A model generated the notes under the pieces. The model saw nothing but the letters and a program-made list of their open reading frames with translations. It was not told the origin of the DNA and searched no databases. Both the position numbers and the translations under genes were made by a program. Shown one piece after another: positions 37,480-50,400 of a DNA stretch of 64,000 bases (the first letter of the stretch is position 1; every line of letters starts with the position of its first letter). The stretch is from Cadophora sp. MPI-SDFR-AT-0126 (taxonomy: Eukaryota; Ascomycota; Leotiomycetes; Helotiales; Ploettnerulaceae), in contig JAGMVK010000009.1 in assembly GCA_020747065.1 (NCBI GenBank), positions 496,001-560,000 on the forward strand. Reading direction: 5' to 3'.

Positions 37480-37849
37480 GGAGTAGATATCGTGGGCTTA
37501 CTTGCTGCGGTGTGGATAGATGTGAGCGAGCGGAGATGAGTTGAGCTTCCAGAGCTCATCTGCACCCCCATAGCCGTCTGAATGTGTGGGTTGCGAGGAT
37601 GTAAAGGAAGCGTAGATCTTGAGAATAGTAATTCGATATTGCATTACTGACATATTCCGGCATGCTATCTATACCTCTCTGCTTGCGCTTCTGTCCCTTG
37701 ACATATTTGTTTTCTCGCCACTTTCAAGAGTCAAGTGCCCACAGCGGACATGGTGCGTTCTAGGGTTGTGGTTAACACATTGTGAGGGCGTCGTTGTCAA
37801 ATTCTTCGTATTCGGCAAGCGACGCATAGAAAGCCTCCCCTTCCCCCAT
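37480..37849. other. Convergent intergenic region, shared 3' ends
   Basis: This 370-base stretch separates the convergent ligase and xanthine dehydrogenase genes and must hold both 3' untranslated regions. I see no gene in it. Confidence 0.7.
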
Positions 37850-40800
37850 CTACGCAACACTAACAAAGAAATTCTTCTCCCCCTCCCTCGGCACCACCGT
37901 ACCCCTCCTCAAAATCTCATCTCCAACAAGCAATCTCAACCTCTCCGGCGTCGCCGGACTATCCATCACCAGCGGCTCCTCCACCCCATTATCCCTCCTC
38001 GCACTCCTTACCGCCTCCCTCAACGCAAACAGCACCGTCGCGCCCAAGAAGAGCGGCGGCTCCCCGACACCCTTACTACTCTGTATGCTCCTCAGCGAGC
38101 TCCAGTCGACGCCCTGCAGGAAGTTGACGTTGAATTGCTGCGGGATGTCGGAGAAGCCGGGGATCTTGTAGGTGCCGGGGCCGCGGGTGAAGAGCTGGCC
38201 GGACTGCGTCCAGAGGGATTCTTCCATGGTGAAGAGGCCGAGGCCTTGGATGAAGGCGCCTTCGATTTGGCCGTAGTCGATGGCCGGGTTGATGGAGCGG
38301 CCGATGTCCATTTTGATGTCGGTGCGCAGGACGGTGTGGGAGCCGGTTAGGACGTCGAGTTCGACTTCGGAGACGGCTACTCCCTGGTTGCTTTGTCAGT
38401 GTTTTCTGAGTGGGTGAAAATGGCAGGGAGATGAAGAAGGGCTTACTTGTGTGAAGTAATAGTACATTGGTTTGACTGTCTTCATGTCGTAGTCTCCCCA
38501 GACATATCCAATTCGCGGCATCTTCCAAAATCCACTGGCGACCAAGCTCACTCGTTCGAGATATGCCGCGTGGGCAAGTGTCTTCATAGGTGCGTCCACG
38601 CCGTATTTCTCTCGAAAAGGCTTGAGACGTTCGTTGAGCTGGTCGCAGGCGTCTTTGATTGCCATGCCGTTCAAGTCACTGCCAGATGAGGCTGCAGTAG
38701 GAGACGCATTCGCGGATTGGTAAGTTGTCGTATCTTGGGTGAAGATGGAATCTAGTGGAACGTTGAGTTCCTGAGCGGCAACTTGACACATCTTCGTGTA
38801 AAGTCCCTGGCCCATTTCAGTGCCTCCATGGTGGAGGAGGATACTGCCATCAGCGAAGATTTTGACGCTCGCTGTGGCTTGGTTGAGATGTAGTGCCGTG
38901 GCAAAACTCAATCCGAATTTGGTTGGAATCATGGATATGCCTCTCTTCCTCCATTTATGCTCCGAGTTGAATTTCTCGATTGCAGTACGGCGATTATCGT
39001 AATCGACCTCTTTTCTCACCTGCTCCATCATCATGGGAATATGCCAATCTTCGTCGATCTTCTGTAGAAATGGAGTATGTTCTCCAACCTTGTACAGATT
39101 CTTGACCCGGAGCTCGTCGATGGGGATGTTAAGTCCTTCTGCGACAGCAGACATGTAACTCTCCGCGATGAACATTGCTTGAGGACCACCGAAACCCCTG
39201 AAAGCCGTATTGCTGTGGGTATGAGTTTTGCAACAATGTCCACGTATCAGAACGTGAGGAATCTCGTAGCAGTTCTCCAGATGTGTACAGCACCGATCCA
39301 TGACTGCACCGGACATGTCTTGCGAGTATCCTCCATTATCGTAGACATCGGCCTCGAGAGCAAGAAGCTTTCCATCTAAACTTGCTCCGACTTTCCAGCG
39401 ACATTGAACAGGATGTCTCTGGCCAGAGGTCATCATATCTTCGTCTCGATTAAGCATGCAACGCATGGGTCTCCATTCTTTCTTTGCTGCCACGGCTAGG
39501 ATGGCAGCAAGTTGAACGCTTCGAGATTCCTTGCCGCCAAATGCACCACCCATACGTTTTACTCGGACATTGACTTTGTTGCTAGGAACACCAGTAACCT
39601 GCGAGACAAATTCCTGAGGTTCCATACTGGCAGAGAAGTCAGCTTCGAGCTGGTAAATATGATCTTAAATGATATGGGAAACTTACGTATTCTGAGTAGA
39701 AGACCAGACTTCGAACGAACGGTCTTCTTTGTTGGGAATGACCATTGCAGCGTTCGTCTCTAGGTAAAAGTGTTCCTGCCCGCCCATCCTCGAAACGCCC
39801 TCAAAGATCTTGTCACACTTCGACCATACTCCATCCATCTTGTTCTCAAGCGCATCGCCTTTCTTCAAGATCTTTCCATGCTTGAAGAAGCTATTTGCCT
39901 CGATAGCCTCATCAATGGTCAGAATAGTAGGCAAGTCCTCGTAAACAACCTTCACAGTTCGAGCTGCAGCTTGCGCCTGGAGAGCGGTTTCTGCGTATAC
40001 GAGGCCGATAGGCTGGCCATGTGAGAAGACCTCTCCATCTGCAAAGAATGGTTCATCTTTCACAACCGATCCCCATACATTGGCTTCTTTAGGAATGCTG
40101 TTCTTATCGACATAACCAAGAGCGAGTCCTGGTTCAAGTGCAGGTGTCCAATCAACCTCTACCAGCTTGGCGTGTGCTCGGCTAGAAAGAACCAGAGCTC
40201 CGAACAGCTCTCGGTTTTGTGGGGGCATGTCATCAATATATTCTGCCTCCCCAGTATTTTGCTTCAGAGATGATAAGTGCGGAACTTGCTTGCCCACAAC
40301 GCGCTGCTCATGTGGGTTGTAGTTGTCGCGGGTACCACATGAGATGTCTCGGTGGATCTCCTGAATCAGATCAGGGTCGACCTCTCCCAGTCCAAAGTCC
40401 GAGATGGTCTCGTGCCAGAATCTGAAGAAAAGAGAGAGCGCCAAAGTCTTTCGGTATGTTGCCATTCCCCCTGGGACTTCGAATGAGAGGTCGAATTCTT
40501 GCGCCAGAGATTCTATGCATCCCTCGAGTGTTGCTCGAACATCCCACTTCTTGCCGAAGATCAACTTCATGGTCTCCTTTGCTTCGACTGTTTTTGGCGC
40601 CATTCCGCCATAAGCCAAAGAGATCTCTGATACAGCTCCATCTTTATCCAAACGAACTCGAAAGGCTGCCGTGACAATGGCGATATCATCGTCCTTGCGC
40701 TTTGCTTGCTTATAGGCCTTTGTAAGCTCTCTACTTCCCTGTGCCGGAAGCGGGATGTGGATATGTGTGATCACAGCATCTGGAGGAAGTGTGGTCGTTC

Positions 40801-42499
40801 GGTAGCCAGTAAAAAATGTTGACATTGGCAGCTTGAATGCCCCTCGGGAAATGCTTCGTGCTGTCAGCGTAGCACCACAGGCCAGCAATACCGGATTCAT
40901 ATCGGAAATAGGTGATGCTGTGGCGATGTTGCCTGCTAGCGAAGCGACATTCCGAATCTGTCGTCCAGCAAAGTATCTGAGTTGCTTTCTCGCAGCCTCC
41001 AGAATCGAACCTCTTTGTCCAAGTTCTGCGGCGAGCTTTTTGCACACACTCTCGACCTCAGTCAAAGGTGCATTTCCGCCAATGACAAGTTTCTCCATCT
41101 TGTTGATATCCTTTGGGACCTCAATACCACGAAGTTCCTCGATATCAGAAACATAGACTGATATTGGAAAATATGAATTTTTAAACTTGACTTCGACCTG
41201 GACTTCACTAGATCCACCAACCAGTTTCGCAGAAGGATATGCATCTTTGATCAGAAGGAGCTGTTCTAAGGTTGTTGGCCGAAGCCATACGTGGGTCGTG
41301 TTTCCGAACAGAGTCGGAGTCTTCTCGTACTTTCTCAGCGCTGGAGGAAATATGAGCTCTGTATTGGGAGAATATGGTTTGAACGTAAATTGTGGTACAT
41401 TGGACTTGATTTTGGGAGCCGGCGCATCGAGCTGAGAAGTGACTTTGGTTCCTTCTACGGTAGTCCCAGAACTAGATTTGACTTCATTGGACTTGATCGG
41501 TTTGCCGTACGAAGCGCCATTGACAGGCGTTTCGCTCTCATCTAGACTACTGATTGCACTCTCAGATGTGCTCGCTGTCTCCGATGACTCGTCCGAGACT
41601 TTATCAGACGAATATGCACCTGATAGGTTCTCCCGTGTCATCTTTGGGGGATCTCTGCAGCATCCTCCAGGTCTTCCGCATGAACCACTGCTTCGTATTG
41701 GCCCATCTGGGTTACTTTCTGATCGATATAGGACTTCTCTTGTGCTATCCTTGGGAGATATCTCGACTTCGTTGCAGGAATATGCGATTTTACCCTTCAG
41801 ATCCTCGGTAATGAAAGTTTTCGCTGCTTCGAGAATCGGCTTGTACCCTGTGCAGCGGCAAAGATTCCCATCGAGATGACCTTCTAACTCGATGTCACTG
41901 GCGGAGAGGTGGTACACATCGGTAATCGGGTCGTACGAATTTCGAATCAGGGCGTACAAGGACATCACAATTCCAGGCGTACAGAAGCCACATCTGTTGA
42001 ATGCTGTCAAAAATTGGCGGTACTCTGGAAAGCCCATCTCCACTTACTGGGAGCCATGGAGTTTCGCCATGCGTTCTTGGAGTGGATGCGGGTTGTCCAG
42101 ATTTCCAATTCCTTCCACCGTGATGACATGCTTTCCCACCACTGCACAGGATTAGCCTCTCCATGTCTTGGTGTAATAGATGAATTCGGAAACAGCCATT
42201 TTGAAAATGGGGTATAACGTACCTCCGACTAAAGGGAACAAACACGCATTGACTGCCAAATGCTTTATTCGTCCTTTCCGTTCAGCACTATTATCTAGAA
42301 CCTGAAGAACAACTGTGCAAGCACCGCATCCTCCTTCCCCACAACCCAACTTGGTACCTTTGAGGCCATGTTGCGAACGAATGAAATCGAGAAGTGTCCA
42401 CTGTGGATCAGCATTCTTCAGCGATATCTTCGTCCCATTGAGATAGAAATCCAATGAGCTCTCTTTGAAAACACTTTGAATTGCAGGAGAGAGCTCCAT
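37850..42499 (-). CDS. XDH: Xanthine dehydrogenase (purine hydroxylase I)
   Basis: This enzyme oxidises hypoxanthine to xanthine and then to urate with NAD+, in purine catabolism; the Aspergillus gene is hxA. Five exons read on the minus strand: 42499-42223, 42141-42048, 41993-39687, 39626-38447 and 38383-37850, giving 1463 residues. The N-terminal 2Fe-2S domain has Cys53, Cys58, Cys61 and Cys86. The second iron-sulfur domain has Cys125, Cys128, Cys169 and Cys171 (CGFCTPG, CRCTGY). An FAD domain follows ([12 protein letters not shown]), then the molybdopterin domain with [25 protein letters not shown] and GVGEPPLF, whose Glu1394 matches the catalytic Glu. A Ser-rich linker of roughly 120 residues (about 195-320) makes it longer than the roughly 1330-1360 of relatives. 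All splice phases agree. It is divergent from the Old Yellow Enzyme gene. Very sure of family; NAD+ use rather than O2 is inferred from family. Confidence 0.96.
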
Positions 42500-43206
42500 G
42501 ATGATACACAGACAGACGAATCGTGAGATAGAATGAGAGAATTTGAGGAGTGAAATCGATCCGGAACTACCTGTAGCTAGCTGACCCTGAGGTAAGTTTG
42601 CCGTTCACACTTTCTCTCAGATGCCCACTCGCAATTTCCGACCTATCACATTGGATGCGATTGGTATTGTGCAGGAAGCCACTCGGGATGTCTCTCCTCA
42701 CCGGTCAGGAGAGAAGTGGGATGGATCATGGATGCTTTGACGAGGAAGCATCAAGGAGGTGGAAGCTGTGCGACGGTGGAAGCCGAGATGTGCGCTAGGC
42801 TTCATCGAGGGCAAGCTTTTTCAGTGATGAGCCTCGCTACGGGGTACAGATAAGCAACCCCTGAGCTGAGGTCCACCCCCAACTATCAACGTCAACGCAC
42901 CCCACTACTGCTGATGATGCTCATCACGACCATTGACGTTTCTCAATAACATTGCTGATCAATGATCCTGCAGGTTGACGGTAAGGGAGTTTTATGCTTC
43001 ACCGCCTTTGGAGGGGCAAGTGGAGTGGCATGGTGGGGGAGCAATTCTGTCATTCCAAGTGTCAAGGCTCTGGTGAATTCTCTGTCTATGTTTCTTCCTT
43101 ACTCTTCCTCTCCTCTTCTCTTCTACGCTTTTTGACTCCCGTTCTACTTTGGGATCAATTCAGAATTCTCTCATTTCTACACAAGTTCCCCAATCAAGTC
43201 GTCAAG
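42500..43206. promoter_or_regulatory. Divergent promoter between XDH and OYE genes
   Basis: The 707 bases between the divergent start codons must carry both promoters. Just before the plus-strand gene lies a pyrimidine-rich stretch (about 43085-43160), a usual fungal leader feature. I identified no specific factor site. Confidence 0.55.
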
Positions 43207-44556
43207 ATGTCACCTTCCAAGATTACAGAAGGGCTCAAGCCTCTCGCCGGCACGACTCTCTTCACCCCCGTCCAAATCGGCTCGTTGAAGCTCGAACATA
43301 GGATTGTTCAAGCTCCTTTAACACGTATGCGAGGCGTGAAGGAGTCCGACGGAGTATGGGCACCAGGAGACATCGCCGTTGAGTACTACGGGCAAAGAGC
43401 AAACAAAGGCGGGTTCCAACTCACCGAGGCAACCAACATTTCGAGACTGGTAAGCTTTCTTGTAACAAAAGTTCTCAAGGAAGTTATATATTGACAAAAA
43501 TAGGCATCAGGATACCCAGGGATTCCGGGAGTCTTCACATCAGGCCAACTTGCAGGATGGAAACGAGTCACAGATGCTGTCCACGCCAAGGGCGGCTTCA
43601 TCTACTGCCAGATTTGGCATGTTGGAAGAGCCTCATCTGATGCTCTTCTTGAAGGAAAGCAAACTGTCAGCTCGTCCAATATACCAATCACTGGTCCAGC
43701 TGTGGATGGGACCGATTATGCCAGCCATCCTCCTCGACCTCTGGAGATCTCAGAGATTCACGAAATCACAAAGGACTTCGCAGAGGCGGCCAAGAGATGT
43801 ATGGAAGCTGGTTTTGATGGTGTTGAGATCCATGGGTAAGCTTCGTTGTAGCTGTCACAAATATATTGCAACGCTTACCCATCCCACAGAGCAAACGGCT
43901 ACCTCCTCGATCAATTCCTCCACGACAACGTCAACCTGCGCACCGACGCCTACGGCGGCTCCGTCGAAAATCGCTGCCGCTTCCCTCTCGAAGTGATCCG
44001 CGCCGTCACAACCGCCATCGGCGCTTCCAAAGTCGGCATCCGCCTCTCCCCCTACAACTACTACCAAGACACCAAAGACTCCGACCCCAACACGCACTGG
44101 GCCTACCTCTGCGACCAGATCGCCTCTCTCCCAGCCGAAAATCGCGTCTCATACGTCCACATGATCGAGCCCCGCTTCGATGAGAATCTCGACGAGGCAG
44201 GCAAGATGGAAGCCCTAGCCGCATACTCCAAGACCAGCGTAGACGAGAACATAACCGCGAAAGCGGGCGTTAACTCGCTCGTGCCGTTCCAACGTATCTT
44301 GGCGAAGGCGGGCATCAAGTTCCTTGCTGCCGGGAACTTCAATAGGGATAATGCGGAGCCGAAAGTCGCGGCTGGTGAGGCGGATGCGATTGTGATGGGG
44401 AGGTGGTTCATTGCGAATCCGGATTTGCCGAAGAGGTTGAGGGAGGGGCTGCCGTTGACGCCGTATGATCGTTCGACGTTCTATGGTGCGGATCCGCCGA
44501 CGAAGGGGTATACGGATTATCCTTTCTATGAGGAGGGTAAGCTTGCTGCTGTGTAG
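43207..44556 (+). CDS. Old Yellow Enzyme-type NADPH flavin oxidoreductase
   Basis: This is an FMN-dependent ene-reductase that reduces activated C=C bonds of enones with NADPH; its natural substrate is unknown. Three exons are proposed: 43207-43449, 43504-43835 and 43890-44556, giving 413 residues. The (beta/alpha)8 barrel starts at [20 protein letters not shown]. The substrate-binding pair and the proton donor are His191, Asn194 and Tyr196 in HGANGY, the same numbers as in yeast OYE1. The family block AYGGSVENR and the FMN-phosphate region ([23 protein letters not shown]) are present. I chose the ATG at 43207 because [19 protein letters not shown] is a typical family start. The frame stays open upstream to an ATG at 42994, but that extension looks like leader sequence. 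The gene is divergent from xanthine dehydrogenase; a link to the downstream cluster is possible but unproven. Confidence 0.94.
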
Positions 44557-44945
44557 ATGAAAACATGGAGGGGAATAGATTAGAAAGTTAGATGTCCGAT
44601 TTCTCTACTGATGGAAATCAGCTCGCAAGCTTATGTATGTTGCTGCCTGAACGTCATAGAATCTACTTGAAAAGATTGGCTTGTCTGTCGTGCCTGTCTG
44701 TCGCGTGGAAGCGAATTATACTAGCGTCGCTTAAAATCAACAAACAATACTCACCTCACCGCGGGAGTTCTCTTTCCCGCACCTCAACCTTGAGTACCTG
44801 CAAGACAGCAACCTTGCAGTCAACGCAAACCTCAACCTTGCTCCACTCAATCGATCTCACACCGAAACTGGTTGCTACTAGCAAGGCACTCAAGGTAGCT
44901 CCTCGTCACCCCATCACGATCTCACCACTAACTTAACTTTCAAAG
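44557..44945. other. Intergenic, 3' end of OYE and promoter of SET gene
   Basis: A 389-base stretch. An ATG-started frame at 44592-44936 has no recognisable features and ends 9 bases before the next start codon; it is probably chance, or at most an upstream ORF. Confidence 0.5.
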
Positions 44946-46699
44946 ATGCCATCCACAAGCGTAGATGATACGAGTCCCGGCCACAATGATGCTCACTACA
45001 ATGCTCCCATCGACTCTCTTGACGTCAAGTTGAAGGCGAGCGCTTTAAATGAGGATGGTGAGCATAGTGAGATTGCAAAGGTGAGTTGACCACGTCATGA
45101 ATTGAGATTGACAAAGATGAGAACACTTGCTGACTCAGTCTATGATCTATAGGATCTAGAAGATATATCAATCTCAGCGAACCAAGAAGATGAAGAGACT
45201 GAGGTCACTGACATCGAAGCCGCCAAGGCTGCTGCGGCGGCGGAGAAGAAGAAGGCGATGAACAAGCGCAAGAAGAAGAATAACAGAAAGAATAAGGCAG
45301 AGACGAAGCGTAAGATGGAAGAAGATGCTGTCAATCAGAAGGTCGAGAAGTCCGTCCCTAAGCCAGAATCTACTCGGACGAAGTTTCGAGGTTCGGCGCT
45401 ATCAATTCTCGAGCTCGCACGACTAAAGATGTCGGAAATGAAAGAAATGCCGCAGAATTCGGGCATGTCAGTCGAGCAAATGAAACTGCTGCATAGAATT
45501 GGTGGCTCAATGCCTTCTCTCATGATTCGCGAGGCTGCAGCAATCGATTCTCAATCTGAGTACTCTCCCGAAAAGATGGCTGAGTATGAGAAGGATGGTG
45601 CATTGCCCGGTGACCTTTGCGAGTCCGACGACAATCTCGAGGATAGCCCAGAACCTGTTGGTAAGTATCCGAGTAATAATCTATTTCGAATTCATATCAG
45701 CTCGCCTGTTGATCATCGCTGACCGACTCCGCAGATGATCCAGCCGGTGCTGCATTCGTCGTCAAGCCAGCCATGGGAAAAGGCCTAGGAGTATTCGCAA
45801 CTCGCAACGTCAAGGAAGGCACCGAGATCTTCAGGGAAGCCTCAATCATCTGCGCCAAAGATGGCGAGCAAAAATGGATCCAGATCGAAGCCTCAGTGAA
45901 TGTCCTGTCCAGCGACAACCAAAAGACATTCCGGTCCCTTGCGATGGACTGTGGTTGCAGACGAGTGAAATGTGTTGAGACAGACGTCATGAAAATCTGG
46001 AGGGCCAACAGCTTCCACAACCACCACGAGAGCGCAAAGGGCGAGTACGTATACGAGGTTGCTTCTCGGCTTAACCACTCGTGCGTCTTCAACGCCTACT
46101 GCGATTTCACCAAGGAAGGCCATATCGTATTCTTCGCTGCTCGGGACATCAAGAGAGGTACGGAGATCACCCATAGCTATTTGGCAGGTTATGGGACCAC
46201 GGCCATGAGAAGGAAATTATACTTTCAGCGATATGGATTCATTTGTGATTGTACGGCTTGCAAGCGTGATCTTGTTCTCCCCCCATCTCATTTGGAACAG
46301 GCCCTTCGACATACTTTCCTCAAAGAGGTTGCAGACCAAGGCTCTGTCGTCATTGGAGGAGGTCATACATCATCCGAAGTCGAGGCCATGAGATCGGTAG
46401 CAGCATGGGCTAGGAAGATTGTGCCGCTTATCACCGAATTGGAGGAGAAGGCTAAACGAGCCATATTCGTTGAAGTAGGAACTACTGGAAGGCTGCCGGG
46501 ATGCTCTTCGCCATTCATGCGGAAACAATTCAGCCCAATCAGAGAGCTCATAACAGGCCACAATGACTTCGGTTTGTCAGAGGAGTTTCTCTTGAAGTTG
46601 ATAGTCAGAACCATTTTTGACTTCTGCGAGCAAACGAAACAGTCGTTCCAGTCGGTGCTGGAGAACCAAGAAAGATACCAGGAGACTCCAGCGGTCTAG
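44946..46699 (+). CDS. SET-domain protein (SMYD-like, no MYND), copy 1
   Basis: Three exons are proposed: 44946-45080, 45153-45660 and 45735-46699, giving 535 residues. The N-terminal third is acidic, followed by a strongly basic, probably coiled stretch (EKKKAMNKRKKKNNRKNK region, residues about 70-100) that could bind nucleic acid or act as a nuclear signal. The SET domain starts near residue 225 (GKGLGVFATRNVKEGTEIF). It keeps the RLNHSC motif expected to bind S-adenosylmethionine, the ARDIKRGTEITHSY motif and a post-SET CDCTAC cluster. Lysine methyltransferase activity is therefore possible; the substrate is unknown. No MYND zinc finger is seen in the insert. The second SET gene at the end of the window has the same order of basic coil, SET and post-SET, so the two look paralogous and bracket the oxidoreductase cluster. 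Confidence 0.88.
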
Positions 46700-47430
46700 A
46701 CTAGCACTTATTGCCACGTCTGAGTATCTTTGTCCATTTCTTGGGTCGGCGACTGGCTGTTGTTGCGGGGTTGATACGTGTATAGCGGAGGGTCTCTTTG
46801 GAGTTCCCAGTGATTTGAGATGGTGACGTCCATGGAACTGGAGGAAATAGTGCTCAGCTTGTTCATCACAGTGGAACGAATGTATACATACGAACTGATC
46901 TGAACGGCAAAAATTATGAGCGAGTGATGCGAAAGCAAGCAAAATGATGAACCTTGTCAAACAATACTCTTATGCTGTGTTTTTACCTCGCGCAAATGAT
47001 GGTTGAGCTAGCGCTTTCAGAGATCCTCGGGTGAGCCATCCCCACTGGAGAGCATAGATTGAGAGCGAGATTTATAGAAGTGATAATGCGATGATGGGCT
47101 TTTTCAAGCAGCTTGGTAACACGTCAATGATGGAAAATGCTGATGAAGTGGTTTGGCGAACGAGGGCGGTGATACTTAAAATCTTCTGCATTCTTTAAAT
47201 TACAAGACCAGGCTCAATACTGCGTATATCCCAGCATACCAATGAAGTAACGATCCTCCAGCGATAACACCACCCAAGTTCCCCACCGCCCAATCTCTCG
47301 CATCTAATTGGTGACAATCAAGACCGAGAAACCCCACGAACAATATCTCTCCCACTCTTAAACCCACCATATGGATCGTATCATCCCCATTCTTCGGGAT
47401 CGTAAATCCTGAAATCAGCTCACGACGATA
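46700..47430. other. Intergenic, promoter of the C2H2 regulator
   Basis: A 731-base stretch. A minus-strand frame at 46577-46960 starts with a signal-peptide-like run but overlaps the 3' end of the SET gene and has no further support. No other feature was seen. Confidence 0.5.
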
Positions 47431-50400
47431 ATGGCGTCCGTCGATGGCGCTGCGATGTCTCCTCCGACACCTCTCAAGGAGTTCCGCTGTACGTTTGGAA
47501 CCTGCACGAAAAGTTTCTCACGTGCGGAACACCTCCATCGACATGCACTCAATCATGATGAGACGAAGGGGGTGAATACGTGTGAGAGGTGTAAGGCTGT
47601 GTTTAAGAGGAAGGATTTATTAGGTGAGTTTTCTTTACATCCGATAGAGCATTTGAAGCCTTTGGAAATGGCCAAGGCAACAATGAAGGGCACTTTCGCA
47701 TGTCATGAATCAAGATGGGGCTTTCCAAGATAACTTACACGTTGGCCATGAACTCACCTAGATCTCGCTTTTGCTGACTTCTTCTCTCCCTCAAAGACAG
47801 ACATATGTCTCGACATAGAGAGAAAGATGCCGAGGCCGGGGGAGAGGGCCTGGGCAGACTTCAGACTCGAAAGCGATTATGGAGGGATGCGAATGGCACA
47901 GTTGTTGCAAAGAGAAGACCAGAACTGGAGAAGCCGAAAAATTCGACGTCCAAGACCAGGAGAGCTAGAAAGAGCACCAATGGCTTGGGTACGAATACGT
48001 ATTTCGAATATCAAGAGAACGAACCATTGTCACCTCCTGGATCGATGGAGGGTTCGAATGAGCTGGATCCCATGGATACGTCAGGTCCAGGTCACGAGTG
48101 AGTCCATCGGGCTCTTGATTCTTTTACTTAGAAATGATTTCGATGTCCCGTGTTATATTCGGGCAATGAAGTAATCAAGTTTTGACTGACTCCACTTGTC
48201 TTCAGCGAATCCGATTTATGGCCCGTTGGGGACGTTATCTTTTCAGGCGACGATGCTATGCCACCGGAATCCTACGATTTCTTACTGAATGCTTCATGGG
48301 GCTCTAAACCTCAAGATAATACCGGCACGGATCTGCTCTACAATGATCTATTTGCTCCGGATACTGGTGAGTTATAAACCTTTCTTTTTGAGCTTCGTCC
48401 CAGGACCTCAATAGTACCCCCACTCTTTTAGGATATTCAAATAACTTTGTGATTCAGCAAGCTCATTCAATAACCCTTTTACAACTGCAAGCTATTATAA
48501 TTGGCTATTTGGCAATGAGAACTGGCCAGATGTTGACCTTGACACCTCCGCCATTGATCCGAGGTTCAGTATGATGGGTAACACCCATGCTGCACCTCAC
48601 GCCCCTTCAAGCGTCGATTCGAGAGGATTCAGTGTATCCAATAGCTCTGGCACCAGTGGAGATTACACCAGTATTGTAAGTCCATGTTCTATTTCTATAT
48701 CATGACATTGACGATTGAGCAATTACTAATCGGCTGTATCCAGGGTCAACACTACGAGCAGCCACATATTGGATATGGTTTGCCGGCTGCAGCAGCTGAT
48801 ACTCAGTCTCACGATGAGCCCAATCCAGAAACTTCAGCAGCCAACCAAATACTGGCTATGTCCAAAATGGCCGAGTACAATCTGGTCTCAAATCTAGGAT
48901 ATCAAAGCGGCACAGCCGTTGAAAGTCCCAGCACCAAGCAAGGAAATTCAGCGAGCCCAGGATTCTTCCCAACACCGACAACTTCGGGATCAAGTCATGA
49001 ATCATACCAAAATCTCCATCAGTCTAAAGCTGCCAGAAAACTTCCTCTCGTCGACGAAGTCGCGAGACAGGGGATCTTGAGTCTAGTCCAAAAGGCTGGA
49101 CCCAAGACACCCGACGGATCTGAGATTGCCGCGGACCACCCACTTCTAGCTCTTCCTATCTTGCAGGAATACTGTGACTTGTACTTCAAGCGGTTCAATG
49201 TCTCTTACCCGTTGCTCCACCAAGCGACATTTGAACCCGCAAATGTAGATCCCCTGCTCCTGATGTCTGTTCTTCTTCTTGGTGCTACCTATGATACAAA
49301 AGAATCGCATCTCGTCGCTGTCTGTATTCACGATACTCTTCGAGCCCAAATATTTGGAAATCCGGCATTCAATACACGACCGACACTTTGGGTGCTGCAA
49401 ACTATCTTGCTCGTAGAGTGCTTTGGCAAATCGCGGGCTGGGCAGCTCCAACACGACATGTCCCACTTATTCCATGGTCTACTCATCAAGTGAGTCCCAG
49501 CTTTCTTTGGATGTTTATCTTGTGCCTATAAATCTTGCTTGAGCTCTGACTAATGGTGTGTAGTCTTATACGAAGAAGTGATTGTCAATCTGCTCGGTGC
49601 CAAATCTCTAATGAAGATAATGATCCTGTCCATCGATGGCTGGCGGAGGTTGATGCCGAACAGCGGCGAAGGTTCGTCAACCAAATATTCATGACCGCGA
49701 CCTAAGCTGACATAGATAATAGACTTGCTCTACTTTGCTTCATGTGGGATACTCAACATGCTGTTCTGTTCTCACAATCGCTATGTATGAGTGCAGCAGA
49801 GCTCAAGCTCACACTACCTTGGAACGAGGCTCTGTGGGAAGCCGAAACTGCAGAGGAGTGGTTCGGCATCAATGCCACAGAAAAGCTACAGCCACAATAC
49901 TTGTCCGTGCTCAAGAAGTATGTTAACCCTCGACCTGACGTTAGCATGCGGCCGTTAAACTCTCTTTCTCGAGTATTGATACTGCATGGGTTGATGTCTG
50001 TCTCGTGGGATCTCAATCGCAGAGACCAAACATCACTTGGTACATGATTCCCCACTAATCCTTTCAAGCCCCCTTGCTAACGCAACAAAGGCCTTTCAAT
50101 GACAGGGAAAGAAGAACCCTGGCAATCCCGCATAGCACGTTCCTACGACGCCTGGAAATCCGACTTCGACACTTACAGCAAGCACACTCTACAGACACTC
50201 TCAGACAATGAGTCCGCCAAAAGCTCATTCCAGCGCTTCTGCGTGGCCAACCTCGCCATCTACCATGCCGCACACATCATCCTCCACGTCGAGATCAACG
50301 ATCTCCAGATCTACGCAGGAGCAAGCCACATTATCGGACGGCCCGTCATGAAGTCCGACCAAGATCGCTCTCGGCAGCGCATCGAGCAGTGGGCAAAACA

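Noticed and set aside
37619..38350. Plus-strand frame of 243 codons over the 3' end of xanthine dehydrogenase
   Set aside because: It is antisense to a conserved molybdopterin-domain exon with the GVGEPP motif; it is a shadow.
46577..46960. Minus-strand frame with a signal-peptide-like start after SET copy 1
   Set aside because: It overlaps the 3' coding end of the SET gene and has no features after the hydrophobic start.
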